Counted from the first letter of the stretch, positions 46,001 through 58,370 are shown. The stretch is 64,000 bases of DNA from Berberis thunbergii (GCA_003290165.1 QNQO01000197.1:710001-774000), one strand, 5' to 3'. Notes: generated from the sequence alone by a model not told the origin. Numbers and translations: made by a program.

Positions 46001-49000
46001 TTCGGTACTTGCTTTTTGTCATGGTTTGCAGGTACGACGTACAGATGTTCTTTCTGCATGGAGTGGCATTCGCCCATTAGCTATGGATCCAAGGGCTAAG
46101 AACACAGAGAGCATTTCCAGAGACCATGTTGTATTTGAGGATTACCCTGGTTTGATCACAATTACAGGGGGAAAGTGGACTACTTATCGAAGGTAATTTT
46201 TATTTATGTAGGTTACACTTTATTTAATTATTTTTATTTTTTATTCTTTATGAGTTCGGTTGAGGTCCATTTACAAAGTTTCTCCTCTCTGACGCATTCA
46301 TTAACATAACTGTATCACTTTGCATTCTTAGCAAATACAATCGATGTTTTCTCCAAATAAAACAAGTTAAATCAACAAAAGAAATAAATCAAGTAAAAGT
46401 ACTGAATATAAAATAAATAATGTTTTGGATATTTCTTCAATTCAGATCCGAATTCTAATAATGATTCATAGCATTATTAATAATAACATAGGCTTGTTAA
46501 GCAAGCCATTATTGCCCTAATTCATAAATGGAGGCCTAACCCTAGTATCCATGGGCTGCAATCCTGATCCAACTTAAATAAATGACAAAATTAAATGCTC
46601 ATTAGGTCCAAAGGGATCCTAATCCCATCAATAATTATGCCAACCTTTTGGCATTGATCCTTCATCTTTAAGATTTTCACAATTGTGATGCATCATTAAA
46701 CCTGTTTATTTACTAACATGGCCTTATTATGTTACATCGTTAGCTTTCTAATGCTCACTTGATCCTGCTTCAGCATGGCAGAAGATGCGGTCAATACAGC
46801 TGTAAAGTGTGGCAAGCTGAGCCCAACTAATGACTGTGTGACTAGCAACTTGCAAATAGTTGGCGGAGATGGGTGGGATCCTGCATCATTTACAGTACTT
46901 GCGCAACAGTATGTACGAATGAAGAAGACGTACGGTGGTAAAGTTGTTCCAGGAGCAATGGACAGTACTGCAGCCAAGCATTTGGCTCATGCATATGGTA
47001 CATTGGCTCCACGAGTGGCTTCCATAGCTCAGGTTTGACTTTGCTCTGAATTTTGTTTTTTTTTAACTTTAAGAGCTACACTTGCAACTGCATTTCCTTA
47101 TGATTGCCCTTCATATTGAAATATTATTTTCTTGGACAAGAGCATGATCTTATATCTTATTAATTTACTTATATTGGTTAGGAGGGGTATCAAGTGTCAT
47201 GTAATTCTCAAGGGGGGTTGTGTAGTTCTCATGTTAGTCCCAATGGCTCTGTGAAAATCTGCCCAATTTTGTCACTGTATTGTAGTGTTCCATTCTTTGG
47301 AAAATTTAGTGGTCTTGCTGTGTTCTTTCGATGTAGGAAATGATTGAACTTACTGCACAAGCATGTAGATTTTGTAGATAGCTTTATGACAAGATATGGT
47401 TCACATTGATAAAGCGTCAGATGTTTTATAAAATTGTTACCATTTAATTAGTTAAATTTTTTTATGTTTTTATTTGAATACACACGTGAAGTCAAGCATT
47501 GCATCAGTAAACAGTGAAAATTGTCTATGTCTACCACTAATTTAGATCTATTTTTCTCCCTTGTACTCTAACCATAAACTTGTACATCATAACATAGTGT
47601 TTTTGCCTTTTCAAGATAAAAAATTTGCCAATGTCTTATAGCTTAGCTCGTAAGATTTTTGGTAGATGGTATCACAAGAAAAGATAAAATGATTATTTCA
47701 TTGTTTACACTGAAAATTTGCTGACGTCGAATATGTGCAAGGGAAGTTAATGATTTTCAAATGACAAATAAAGCCATGTAATATACTCTCAATTCTCAAG
47801 TGCTAATAAATTATATTTAAATAGTCAAAATGCAAAGTCAATAAGATGAGAATTAAACTCTAGAAAGAAACACTCTTTCCTTTTGATTGAGACATGCTGC
47901 CTTTCGTAAGATGATAAAGAGGAATATCTCAAAATAAAGCAAGTATGCCTTTAGAGAGCCCTAGAAAAATTATGTAACCTGATCTCTTTCGTTATAGAAA
48001 AATGAAACTGGCAGTTGCTGTTGTCAGTAGGATATTTTCTGATCGACAAAGGGTGGTAACTACGATTTGCTGGTGTGACAATGCATAGAATGGAATTGAT
48101 AATTAGTCTCTGATGTGGCAACATTGGTGATGTAGGACAAATGAACATATGTAGTGCTCTGTGTTTTCTTTCAAATTATCTGATGTAAACAAATTGTTTT
48201 AGGAATAAATTTGCAGTCGTATTAGACATGTGCCTGATCGTTTGACTAGTGTTTTATTGAGAGGTAGTGTGTCATTCCATACCCATGTCAAACGCTGATA
48301 GATGGATGTTTCTAGCAATTGCTAATTTCTGAAGTATAATAATCTTTGTTGGATTACTTCCAATAATTTCTATCGTAGTCATGTCTAATTGCATCTCAGC
48401 CAATGGTTAGGCAATGATGGACTCATCCGTCATGCAGTGGTTTAAATTTTTTTATTAGGAAATGGTGATCTAGTCCCCCCCAAAACCTTTCGAATAGTGT
48501 TTTTAACCCAAACTAAAATACTGATTTAGTCTCTCTTTTTTATATTCCTTATCCCCATTCCTGTCATGTGCAAACCCATCCACACCAAAACCAGGAGTTC
48601 TGGAGTAGAAGGACCCGCCACCACCACTGGCAGCCACTCCCACCCCCACCACTAGCTTGATTCTAACCATAGGACCATTTGAATCTAGGGCCATTTCAGT
48701 CCACCACCGGCAGCTATCACCGTTATCTCCTCCTTTTCTACTCCATACCCTAAATCCCTGTAGTTTGAATGAGATTAGGTTCTGCATGAAGATTTTAAAA
48801 AGGGAATAAATAAACAATATTATTGTTGTTTTTTTGGATTTTTTTTTGCCCATTTAAGTTTCATGCAGGGGCCCAAATCCCTAAAACATGCTTTTATTTA
48901 TTTATGTATTTTAATTCTTATAGATATATTCTCTGCAAAGAGAAAAGGTCACTTAGAGTATGTAATCAGAAAAGCTCTACGAGTATGGAATCTCCATTTG

Positions 49001-49478
49001 GTGTTTCTTTTCACAAGAGTAATACATACTGTAAAGATCCCTCTTCAGGAGGTCAGCAGCTCTGACCTTAAATGTTATCTTTCATTTTCTAGAATGAAAA
49101 CCTGGGAAAGCGGCTTGCCCACGGATACCCTTTTCTAGAGGCAGAGGTTGCATACTGTGCACGAAATGAATATTGTGAGTCTGCTGTTGATTTCATTGCT
49201 AGAAGATCTCGTCTTGCTTTTCTTGATACTGATGCCGCTGGCCGAGCATTGCCACGGATAATTGATATACTCGCTGTCGAACACAAATGGGACAAGTCAA
49301 GAAAGAAGCAGGAGCTTCAGAAGGGTAAAGAATTTTTGGAAACTTTCAAGTCATCAAAAAATGCTCAGTTCCATGATGGAAAACACACAGGTAAATACAG
49401 TCTCCTCTTACAAGTCCATATTTTGTTGTTCCTCGTTTTATGGTCTAATGGGACTTTACTCTGTCTTCAGGATCATAA
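40035..49478 (+). CDS. SDP6: FAD-dependent glycerol-3-phosphate dehydrogenase, mitochondrial (SDP6)
   Basis: Seven exons join in frame: 40035-40392, 41571-42044, 44343-44674, 46032-46192, 46774-47032, 49093-49390, 49471-49478, all GT-AG, giving 629 aa, the length of Arabidopsis SDP6. The enzyme oxidises glycerol-3-phosphate to dihydroxyacetone phosphate at the inner mitochondrial membrane, passing electrons to ubiquinone; in seedlings it is needed to use glycerol from oil. The N-terminus is Ala/Arg-rich without acidic residues for about 30 residues (likely targeting or anchoring). The FAD-binding loop [10 protein letters not shown] is at 76-85 with the acidic strand end GLVERDDF near 98-105, and [11 protein letters not shown] (110-120) is a family signature. 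Exon 3 carries NAAGPFCD and [17 protein letters not shown]; exon 4, [13 protein letters not shown] and [10 protein letters not shown]; exons 5-6 encode the C-terminal domain. No key motif is missing. Confidence 0.97.
41014..41472. mobile_element. hAT-like MITE in SDP6 intron 1, 459 bp
   Basis: A perfect 8-bp duplication, AATTCATA, lies at 41006-41013 and 41473-41480. The ends are imperfect inverted repeats rich in GGGATGGG/CATCCC: CTCATCCTAATTTCATCCC on the left pairs with CTCATCCTGATTTTTTCC from the right. The interior is AT-rich and non-coding. Confidence 0.75.
43310..44161. repeat. 105-bp direct repeats flanking a GACAC-rich insert in SDP6 intron 2
   Basis: The segments 43310-43415 and 44057-44161 are similar over their whole length (both contain AAAGATGATGAAAATTGTTGA and GAGATTTTGATTGA). 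Between them is about 640 bp whose two ends are inverted relatives: ACACGGACAC / CGACAATTTTCCAAAACTAGGA on the left and GACAAGTTTTCCAAAGAGTCC on the right. An insertion combined with a local duplication, or a tiny LTR-like element, would both fit. Confidence 0.6.
49391..49470 (+). other. Last SDP6 intron, 80 nt, with an open read-through frame
   Basis: Begins GTAAAT and ends TCTTCAG. Splicing gives a C-terminus of KHTGS and a stop. If the intron is kept, the frame stays open to the TAG ending at 49572 and would add about 60 residues. The spliced form matches the usual family length and is preferred. Confidence 0.75.
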
Positions 49479-50449
49479 ATTGAATGCAGTGACTCATTAC
49501 AGCAATGATTGTGTGAAGCCTCAAATTACATGGTTCCTTACACTTGAGATTGATAGGGAGATAAATGCATAGAAGAAAATGGCGGTAATTGACCAGGGGA
49601 ACTGTTTTGGAGGGAAATTGAAATTATTTTGAGTGCTACTTAATAATCTTAGTGCACTGATTCGGTGCAGCTTCAGTTGTGTACGTATTCACTGGAACGA
49701 TTACAGTTTTTATAGAGAACGAAGTCTTCATTTCATCGTACTATTTGGGAAAAATAAAAAGTAGTTTTGCTTGTCATTTTTTTACATTGTTCATGAAGCA
49801 TCTCCCAGTCATCCCTAGGACGTTATGGAAATATATTTCCAACAAAAGTTTGATTCTCTCAGTACCTTGGTAAACTCTTGTACTCCATTGCTGTTTTTCT
49901 CCTCAGACTGCAAAATGTTGTGGTCTTATCTCTGAAAAGGAGTTCTGGTTGGGTTATATTTTTTAGTCATCTGGTGGAGTTTGGTTGAGCTTTAAAGGAA
50001 CAAAAGGAGTTTTTAAGTCCATTCCAATTTTTTTGAGCAGATAGTTCGTTTTTAATGAAATTGTTTCATTTTGGTTCAAAATATACAACAAACGCTCCGC
50101 AGGTTTTGATTGCAAGAGGAACTTCCTCTATTTTTGTGGCAAAATGTCAGATTGGAGTCGGAAAGGGGTTGAGCCGTTGAGGGAGCTCTTAATGTTTAGG
50201 GAATCGGAGTGTTTTGCATTTCGTGAAGGTGGTCAGTCTGCACGCCTTAAAACAACAATAAATCCTTGATTTACTCCCTTTTGTGCCCACCTTACCTATA
50301 TCCTCCATGAACCTGAAGCCCATGAGACTTTCTGCACTCTAATGCACTTCTGTCATCACACTGAACAACCACCGTCACCATCTTGCTCCTCTTAGTCCCA
50401 CTTATTTTGAGGATGAACAACCTTCCAGTTGTTACATGTGTTCACTTGA
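49479..50449 (+). other. 3' region of SDP6 and intergenic sequence
   Basis: T-rich 3' flank with a possible AATAAA at 49753-49758. Beyond it no gene or repeat was recognised up to the next Helitron piece. Confidence 0.4.
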
Positions 50450-50717
50450 TTTTGAAGAAAAATGTTCACACGTCCTATACACTATGATCTTTTCAACAAA
50501 ATGAATGATAAATACAAACACTTAAAAATTATAAAATATGTATTTTATTATTAAAACATGCAAGTACTTTTACTATTTTCATACTAAGTATAATATTTTC
50601 TAGAGAAACATGCATACATTTTAGTGAATGACCTTGAACATTCAACTATTCTAATTTTAAACGAATTTAACTTAAAAAAATTAGTTTATATTCTTAAATA
50701 TTATTTTTTATGGAATT
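50450..50717 (+). mobile_element. Helitron-like fragment, cut by the LTR retrotransposon
   Basis: Matches the 3' halves of copies G and I (ATGTATTTTATTATTAAAACATG, AAGTATAATATTTT). It stops at TATGGAATT, where the LTR begins. The lost continuation (GAGTGAGGGCGGTGGGGATGG) is found on the far side of the retrotransposon at 57232. Confidence 0.65.
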
Positions 50718-51282
50718 TGATGCGTCCAAAAATCGTCCTCCTGTGAGTTTGACATGCAAAACAACTATTAGAATACCAAATACCATCTTTTTGGTGGTCG
50801 AAAGCACTCCGATGCTTAAGTCAGTAACTATGTTGGAAGAAGAATGTAAATCTGGACAAAACTCAGTTAAAGTTGCATACCTTTATCGAATGTTCCCTTT
50901 AAATTTTATAATGGTCGTGATTAACCATCTGTGTGACTTAAGCATGTGAGGCGCAACGAAAGGAAATGTTTCTGTAACAGTCTCCTCCTCAATGGAGATG
51001 CGTTTGTGGAGGCGAAAGCCCCTCCACGACTCTTTCTTGGTGCAACGTTCTCATTTTTTATGAGGGAACTTGTGTTGGGTGTGGATTTGTATTTTGATCC
51101 GTTTGGGTCTGGATTTAGGTCCTGACTATTTTCCTTATTAGCGGGCCCATCTAGGCCTACGTCTTGGCTTTATTTCTGACGGACTTCATGAGCTAGTCCA
51201 ATAGGTTGTTCGTTGTGTCCTCGTGATGGGTCTCTATGCCACGTGTACGGTCATGATGATAGTTTATTTTGATGTATTATCA
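50718..51282 (-). repeat. LTR (3' LTR in element orientation)
   Basis: 565 bp, TG...CA ends, paired with 56662-57226. By eye the two LTRs differ at roughly one position in eight to ten plus small indels, so the insertion is old. Confidence 0.88.
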
Positions 51283-51569
51283 GCTACTCTCCCCTTAGTT
51301 AATGGGCATGCTGACGTGGCCACTAACTTTGGTGACGATTTGCCTTTAGATTTCATCATTACCTTGTATTTAATGCTGTCAGTTGCTTTTCGCGAGTTGG
51401 TGTCTCGATCCTTTGCTTGCCCGTTCATCTTTCACACACATTTTTTGGTTTTCTCATAGCCATCATATCATGCATGTTATCCCATGGGATGTCTCTTCAT
51501 TGCCTGGCTTTATAAAAGGAAATGTTAAGAATACATTTTCCCTCTTCACGCTATCTTTGAATTTAGGGT

Positions 51570-54090
51570 TTGTTTGTTCTTTCATTCTCTTCATTTTCAT
51601 TGCTTATTTGTTCTTCAACGATGTATGTTGGTGACAAGTTAAGTGGTAAGTCGCTAACTCTGTGTGAGGCTTATTACTCTCCTAACAAAGCTTATCAGTC
51701 GACTCTGAAAACCCTTTGTTCTGATTATAATCTCCCGTCTGACCTCGAGATTGTTCTGCCCGGACGGGGCGACAATCTTTGTAACCCAAAGGCTGGATAC
51801 ATCGCATTGTACTCGTGCATGTTCTCTTCTGACTTTCGATTTCCTGTTCCGGAGCTGTTCTGGGAATATCTGAATTTTTTAGGAGTTCCTTCTGCCCAAA
51901 TGGGCCCTAATGGTTGGAAGGTGATGGTTTCTTCTTACGCGAGGGCTACCCTGTTTGGTATTCCCTTAACTGTTAGGGTCTTGCAGTTGCTGGTCGGTCT
52001 GTTGGTGTACAAGGAGATATGTTTCCTTCGTTCCCCTGATTGTTTCAAGAATCTTAGTGATGGCATTCACGATTGGTCGCGATCTTGGTTCTACACTTTC
52101 GTGAATTCTGGCTACTTCCAATTGCGAGGTCGTTCGATTTTTCGATCAATTCGAGTCCCCAATAGGCGGAAGAATCTTTTTTTATCTGCTAAGGAGTAGA
52201 AGATCAGTGAACGGTTCTCTAAGCTTCACCATTGTCCCGTGGAGGCATTTCTTTCTGAGGGCATTCTGGAGCGTAGTGGTTTATACACTATGAATGAAGT
52301 AGAACGATCTTTATTTACTGAATCTAGTGCTAAGGTTTATGTTGCTCGTGCCGCACGTGCTGGAGTTAGTGATGCTAACATTGATTAGGAAGTGAGTTCA
52401 GTCCGAGATGTTACGAATCTCAATGCTCCTGTTATTACTTCCATTCCTGCTTCTCTAAAGAGAAAACTTGTGAGGTCTACGAGTCCATCAAGGCGATTGC
52501 TAGTAGATCCTGGTCAAGTTTTTAGGAAGAGACGACTTTTGAATCGTAGTTCTGCTCGGTTTGTGACTCGTCAGAGTTCTTTTTGAGATACTGCTTCTCG
52601 CCCGGGTCCTGCCCATGATGATGCTGCAAAGGGAGATCGTGAATCTCTTGAGGAGCTAAGCTCGCATTGAAAATGAGCGAGAAGGAGACTATTCGTCCAT
52701 TGGATGACAATGAGATGAAGCTTTTGTCTGCTTATGGTGTTTTGGATACTGCTGAGTTGTCTAATGACGATCCTCGAGTCATTAATGAGAAAATGCTCCA
52801 GTTGGCAATGGAGCAGTCTAGAGACATTGCTGGCGGTCAGCATTTCAGGGATCATTCCCCTTCTCCTTCTATTGATGTCAGCGAAGCAGCCGGGTTCCTA
52901 GTTTCCTCTTCTATTCGACAGGTTTTTCCTGCTGCTACCGTCTGTCCTTCCCTTGCCGCAAATGCTTCTCGACATGAGGGTAAATGTGATTTTTCTATTG
53001 TTATTGTTATTCCATCTGTTCTCCCCGCTATCGGAGGTGGTTCTTCAGTGCTTTCGAATCCTTGCATCCTCCATCCACGGATTAGTTGCATTGAACCTGG
53101 GCCGAAGGATATCTGTATCAAGTCTGACAACAAGTTCTGTTGGTTTACCCAGCTCGATGTGCAGGACGGTGCACGTAGATTGGTAAATGAATGGTACATG
53201 CGGTTGGTGGAGAGGCCCCCGATGTCTATGCTTGAACCTTTTGATCATATCGACCATGGTCTTGAGCAAATAATGGATGGGATGAATCATCTTGCTTATG
53301 CGAGGGTAATGGGCTTGGTTTATTGAGCTGGTCATGATCAAATGGCTCTTTTGAAGAGGAGATTGGCAGCGTTATTGCTAGTATTTTCTTATGTTCTTCC
53401 AAATTTGATGTGTTGAAAATGCAATGTGCGAGCTCGAAGAAAGTTGTCGTGGCTACTCGAGAGTCTTTGACGAAGGCGAAGAGTCTGCGAGATAAGTTTG
53501 TTGTTGATCTTGACTCTTTGAAAGCTAAGCTAGATGAAGTTTGTGTCTGTCTTCACGATGTGGAAAAAGAGTTATCCACTGAGAAAACGGCTTTGAATGA
53601 AGCTTATTGTTCTGGATTGGAGCAATTCGTTATGTGTGACGCCGCTAAGAGGCGGGTGGAACAGATAATCGTTGTGTTTAACGATGTCAAGGCAGATGCT
53701 TCTGGTATGTTTTCCACAGCTGAAGAGCAGCTTGCCGCAGCAAAAAATGAACTCACTACTGCTAAGGATAGGCTTTGTGTGGTCGAAGCCGAAGATTGGA
53801 AGCGAGTTGTTGACAGGCGGGTTGAGCTTTTTGGTTATATCTAAGGGCTCAGCGAGGACTTGTTTAAGTATCGTCACTTGGTCGGTGAAGCATTTGAGGA
53901 TGATGATGTCGAGGAATTTGCTTCAACAGCAGAGGAATCATTACCCCTTCTATCATCGAGTACTCTAAAGCCGTTGATGCTCTCTTCCCCTAAAAATAAT
54001 TCTTCTCTTGTTCCAGTTTATACGGATCCTGCCATTGCTCATGTTTCTTCTCCCACTTATTTATCACCTTCTCCGGATGTAACAGAGTAA
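51570..54090 (+). pseudogene. Gypsy-type 'Transposase_28' ORF, antisense to the retrotransposon, decayed
   Basis: The first open part (51570-52199; likely start at the ATG 51621) contains LNFLGVPSAQMGPNGWK preceded by LPGRGDNLCNPKAGYIALY, a pattern I associate with the 'putative gypsy-type transposon' domain family (PF04195). The same frame continues past stops at 52197 and 52386 to about 52600; other frames carry it on at 52667-53326 and 53410-53844, the last a charged coiled coil (AEEQLAAAKNELTTAKDRL). An acidic and Ser-rich tail follows (53860-54090). Antisense ORFs between pol and the 3' LTR are known in Tat-lineage elements such as Grande. Several stops and shifts make this copy non-functional. 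Confidence 0.7.
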
Positions 54091-54735
54091 TTTTTATCAA
54101 TAAAAATTGACTTTTGTCGTTTTTCTTCTTATTTTTGGTTTTGTTGCAAGTATCATGACTTTTGCATCAAGTTATTTTATAACTGCTTTCGTGCTTGTTG
54201 CTTGTCTAATGGTTGGTCATTGTTGTTCTTCCTGGTTTGCTAAGCTAGATGAAGTTGTGTGTCTAATTTTTGTCTTTTGATTGCTTTGTACTGCTAATTT
54301 ATTGACACATCTATTACGTTGTTTGTGCGAAGATTTGGAGTTTCTGAATTTGTAATCTTTATTGATATTTCCTTGATTTTGTCATCAGCCTTGGTCGTCG
54401 TGGTGTTTATGCTGGTTTGGAGTGTGATTTGTTTTGTCTTCCTAGGCTAGTTGTCGGCCCTTGTATTGGAGACTAATGTTTTTGTCACTTTGTTTTTCTT
54501 TGCTTCATCCTCATATGTTGTTAGTGTTTTAGATTGAGCTCGCAGCTGCTGGTGAGGCCCTTTTACTTGTGTGAATTGGCTAATGCAAACTTCTTCGTGT
54601 TTTGTGTATTCATGAAGTGTTTCATCAGTACTCTTGTTCCGATATAGATCGGTTCAAATAAGGAATTTCCCTAGTTGCTTTGTGTGTTTTGCTTCTGCCA
54701 GTTATGCAGTGTGTGGAATATATAAACTCTCTAGA

Positions 54736-56580
54736 CTATTCTTTTGATCCTGCAGTATTGTCCGCTTTTTCCTTCCACGCTATCTGTTTATCTAGCATTT
54801 CGATGAACTCGTCGAGTAGTCCTTTTTTAGCCCAATGTTTGATTTCGTCTTTTAAGTCGTAGCATTCTTTGGTATCGCGCTCATAATCCTTGTGGAATGA
54901 ACAAAATTTGCTTTTGTCTCTTCCTTTCGGATCTCCTCTCATCTAAAAGTTGACGTTGTCCCACTTTGCTATATATTTTATTACATTCGCTTGACTCGTC
55001 TTCAGGGTCGTGTAAGGCTTGTATGTGGTCTTCATTACGCTTGTCACCCATTCGTGTCGAGTTCGCATTTGTTGTGATCCCCCAAATTCTTGTCATCGTG
55101 AATTGCTCCTTCTGCCACTCAGGTGTTTTTTTACGGGTTGTCGTCTTCCTGCCTTTTTAATTCATTTTTCCCGTTTTCTCGAAAAATTTTCCCTTTTCTG
55201 GTCATTTTCCTTCACTTTCTCAAGAAGATGTGCTTTTGTGCTATTTTTAGTAGGATTGCCATGCCATTGGGGGGCTCCAGGCTAAGAGCGTCAATGAATA
55301 TGCCTATTTTAATTCGACCACGAAGGTTGCAGCGGTTGTGTCATCGCTCCATCCGTCAATCATTGTCAATTCATTTGTAAAATGGGTGACATTCCCGTAT
55401 TGGTTCATCAGACTTCTATTTGATGTGCAGGAGGTAGTGTGGCCCTTTCCCTCATTCGTTGGCTTCTGATGAATCTTGTGATAAAAACGGTGGCCAAAGC
55501 TTGAAAAAAATTTATTGACCTCGGTGGCAGCCTATTGAACGAGTTCATTGCTGTAAAAGTAAGGCTAACTGGGAATGTTCTGCATAAGATTGATTTTGTG
55601 GTCTTCTTCAAGGCTAGGGTTGAAAACTGAACTGACGGTTCAGTTTTTCACCTAAACTGTGAACCGAATCGACTTTGGTCGGTTTCAAAATTTTCAGACC
55701 GATCCGAAACCCAACTGATTCTAATTTATGTAAACTGTAACCGAACCGACTAAAATCGAACCAAAACCGAACTGACCGATTATTTTAAACATATTATATT
55801 ATTTTTATATAAAATATATATTATTTATTATATTTGGTCGGTTTGGTTTGGTCGATTAAAATCACATAGAAACCGAAAATCGAACCGACCATTTCGATTT
55901 TGAATTTTTTAAAACCGAAATCGACGAACTTAAACCGAACCAATCGGTTTGGTCGATTTTTTTGTTCAACCCTATTCAAGGCCATCATGTGGTGGAAGTG
56001 TCTTAAATGATCAATTGGGTCGAAGGTGCCTCATGTACCTCGAATTTTGGCGGAATGGACTTTTTTTTGGCATTTCTGTTTTCATGAGGGCGTCAGAGAA
56101 CGGTGGTTTTGTCAACTTATATAGTATGTTAGGATCTGTGACCCCTATTCTGAATGGGATTTCAGTAAGTGTTCATTCATACAATGGATTCCTATATCGA
56201 GGGAGCTCGTTGCTTTTGAAGTTTCCTTGTTGGGGTTCTACTGAGATGTCATCACTCCCTTGAGCTTGATTGGCCAAGTTTTGTTGTGGTTGTGCCTGAA
56301 TGGGATTAGCTAGTTGAGTGTTCTCTTATGTAATCTTTTCCAACATCTTTGTTACGTGTTCCATTTGGATTATGAGCAAATCCACCCAAGGGTCCACGAC
56401 ATCGTCATCGGATATTTGGGTTGTCCAGACTACGGTGTGCTGTAAATTTGCATTCTCGGGGGCTATTGGTTCAGTGATCTGGGCTATATCTCATTCTCCA
56501 GCTGTTAGTGGTGCATCGGAGGGAGAGTTGTCGTGATCTGCAGTCTGCATTACTTTATCTGATGGCTTGTTGATATTTTG
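54736..56580 (-). pseudogene. gag gene of the retrotransposon, decayed and split by a hAT element
   Basis: On the minus strand, pieces appear in the order expected for gypsy gag. An N-terminal segment lies at 56580-55983. A capsid-like segment at 55611-55408 reads LCRTFPVSLTFTAMNSFNRL and INFFQALATVFITRFI. Near the C-terminus (54942-54736) is CSFHKDYERDTKECYDLKDE, the CxFHxDxxHxTxEC zinc-knuckle-like motif. Stops lie between pieces, and the hAT element 55615-55974 cuts the gene between the first two. No protease, reverse transcriptase or integrase follows. Confidence 0.75.
55615..55974. mobile_element. hAT-type element of the CGGTT-rich family, 360 bp, inside gag
   Basis: Inverted ends TAGGGTTGAA are flanked by a perfect 8-bp duplication, TTCAAGGC (55607-55614 and 55975-55982). 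The interior is made of AACCGAA/CGGTTTGG-type repeats that let the halves pair, around an AT-rich core. Confidence 0.88.
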
Positions 56581-56661
56581 TTAGGTTGCTGTAAACCTTG
56601 TCACTATGTGTTTTTGTTTAATAAAAGGAAACTCGTCATTTCCCTACGGACGATGCCAAAC

Positions 56662-57226
56662 TGATGCATCCAAAAGTCATCTTCCTGTGAGTTTGACCTG
56701 CAAAACAACTATTAGACTGCCAAGGACCACCTTTTTAGTGGCCAAAGACACTCTGATGCTTAAGTCGGTGACTTTGTTGGAAGAAGGATGTAAATCTGGA
56801 CAAAACTCAGTTAAAGTTGCATACCTTTGTTAAATGTTCATTTTACCTTTTATAATGGTCATGATTAACTCCCTGAGTGACTTAAGCATATGAGGCGCAA
56901 CGAAAAGAGATGTTTATGTAACAGTCACCTCTTTAATGGATATGCATTTGAGGAGGCGTAAGCCCCTCAACGACTATTTCTTGGTGCAACGTTCTCCTTC
57001 TTTATGAGGGAACTCGTGTTGGGCCTGGATCCGTATTCTGATCCATTTGGTCTTGGATTTAGGTCCTGACTGTTTTTCTTATTAGCAGGCTTCGTTTGGG
57101 CCTATGTACTTGGCTTTATTTCTATCAAGCTTCATGAGCTGTCACAATAGGTTGTTCGTTGTGTCCTCTGATGGGTCTCTATGCCACGTGTACGACCATG
57201 ATGATAATCTATTTGATGTATCATCA
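56662..57226 (-). repeat. LTR (5' LTR in element orientation)
   Basis: 565 bp, partner of 50718-51282. The adjoining inner sequence on the minus strand gives the primer-binding-like TTTGGCATCGTCCG. Confidence 0.88.
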
Positions 57227-57781
57227 AAACTGAGTGAGGGCGGTGGGGATGGTAGTGAGGGTGTCCAATCCTAGTCAATAATGAATAGTAAAACACAATT
57301 CTAATTGTAATATAGACTAGCATATTACTCGTGTCGTTGACACTCCACATAAAAATTATCATAACTATCTATGTAGTTGTCCGATTTTGGTTAATTTGGT
57401 ATCATTAAAATGAAATTTTAACGATCTTTATAACCAAATCAATGATCAATACAATCACTTAAATTTTCAAAATATGCATTTTATTATTAAAACATGCAAG
57501 TATTTTTAATATTTTAATACCTAAGTATAATAGTTTCCAAAGAAACGGACATACATTTTAATGAACATTCAAATAAAGACCTGAACATTCAATATTTTCA
57601 ATTATTAACCAAATTTGAATCTAAAAAAATTAGTTTACTTTCTAAAATATGATTTATTTACTTTAAAAAATTATGGAACTAATTAAAGGCAATAGTGGGG
57701 ATGGTGGTGAGGGTGTCGAGTGCATGATAATTAGGAAAAAAAAGTCTATCTAGAGTGCCAATTACACGGGTAATATGCTAG
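57227..57781 (+). mobile_element. Helitron-like pieces with an inverted junction
   Basis: 57232-57275 continues the fragment cut by the retrotransposon. 57276-57350 then reads as a minus-strand head-to-tail junction of two copies: a GTGTCAACGACAC hairpin plus CTAG (57317-57320), then TCTATATTACAATTAG leftward. From about 57350 a plus-strand copy runs to its own 3' end with GTGCCAATTACAC and CTAG at 57778-57781. Confidence 0.6.

Positions 57782-58370
<589 letters not shown>

Larger units (their letters stand above)
50718..57226 (-). mobile_element. Non-autonomous Ty3/gypsy-type LTR retrotransposon, 6.5 kb, Tat/Grande-like layout
   Basis: Two 565-bp direct repeats (50718-51282 and 56662-57226) begin TGATGC and end ATCA. 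On the minus strand the LTR at 56662 is followed by TTTGGCATCGTCCGTAGGG, which resembles the TTTGGCGCCGTC-type primer site region of gypsy elements. The other LTR is preceded by the purine tract AAGGGGAGAG (about 51287-51296). The element therefore reads right to left: LTR, gag (56580-54736), no recognisable pol, then a region coding on the opposite strand (51570-54090), then LTR. The flanks GAATT and AAACT each differ by one base from GAACT, the sequence at the equivalent spot in Helitron copy G, and so are a worn 5-bp duplication. A hAT element (55615-55974) sits inside gag. Confidence 0.87.

Noticed and set aside
48503..48853. Minus-strand open frame of 116 codons in SDP6 intron 5
   Set aside because: It lies inside an intron of a well-supported gene on the other strand, has a biased Gly/Lys composition and shows no recognisable domain.
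49249..49572. SDP6 coding region ending at 49572
   Set aside because: A GT-AG intron at 49391-49470 restores the family length of 629 residues; the longer frame is probably intron read-through.
57317..57781. A TIR transposon with CATATTAC(T/C)CGTGT inverted ends
   Set aside because: Other family members have a TC start and a hairpin-CTAG end in one orientation only, so the inverted ends here are better read as two Helitron ends brought together.
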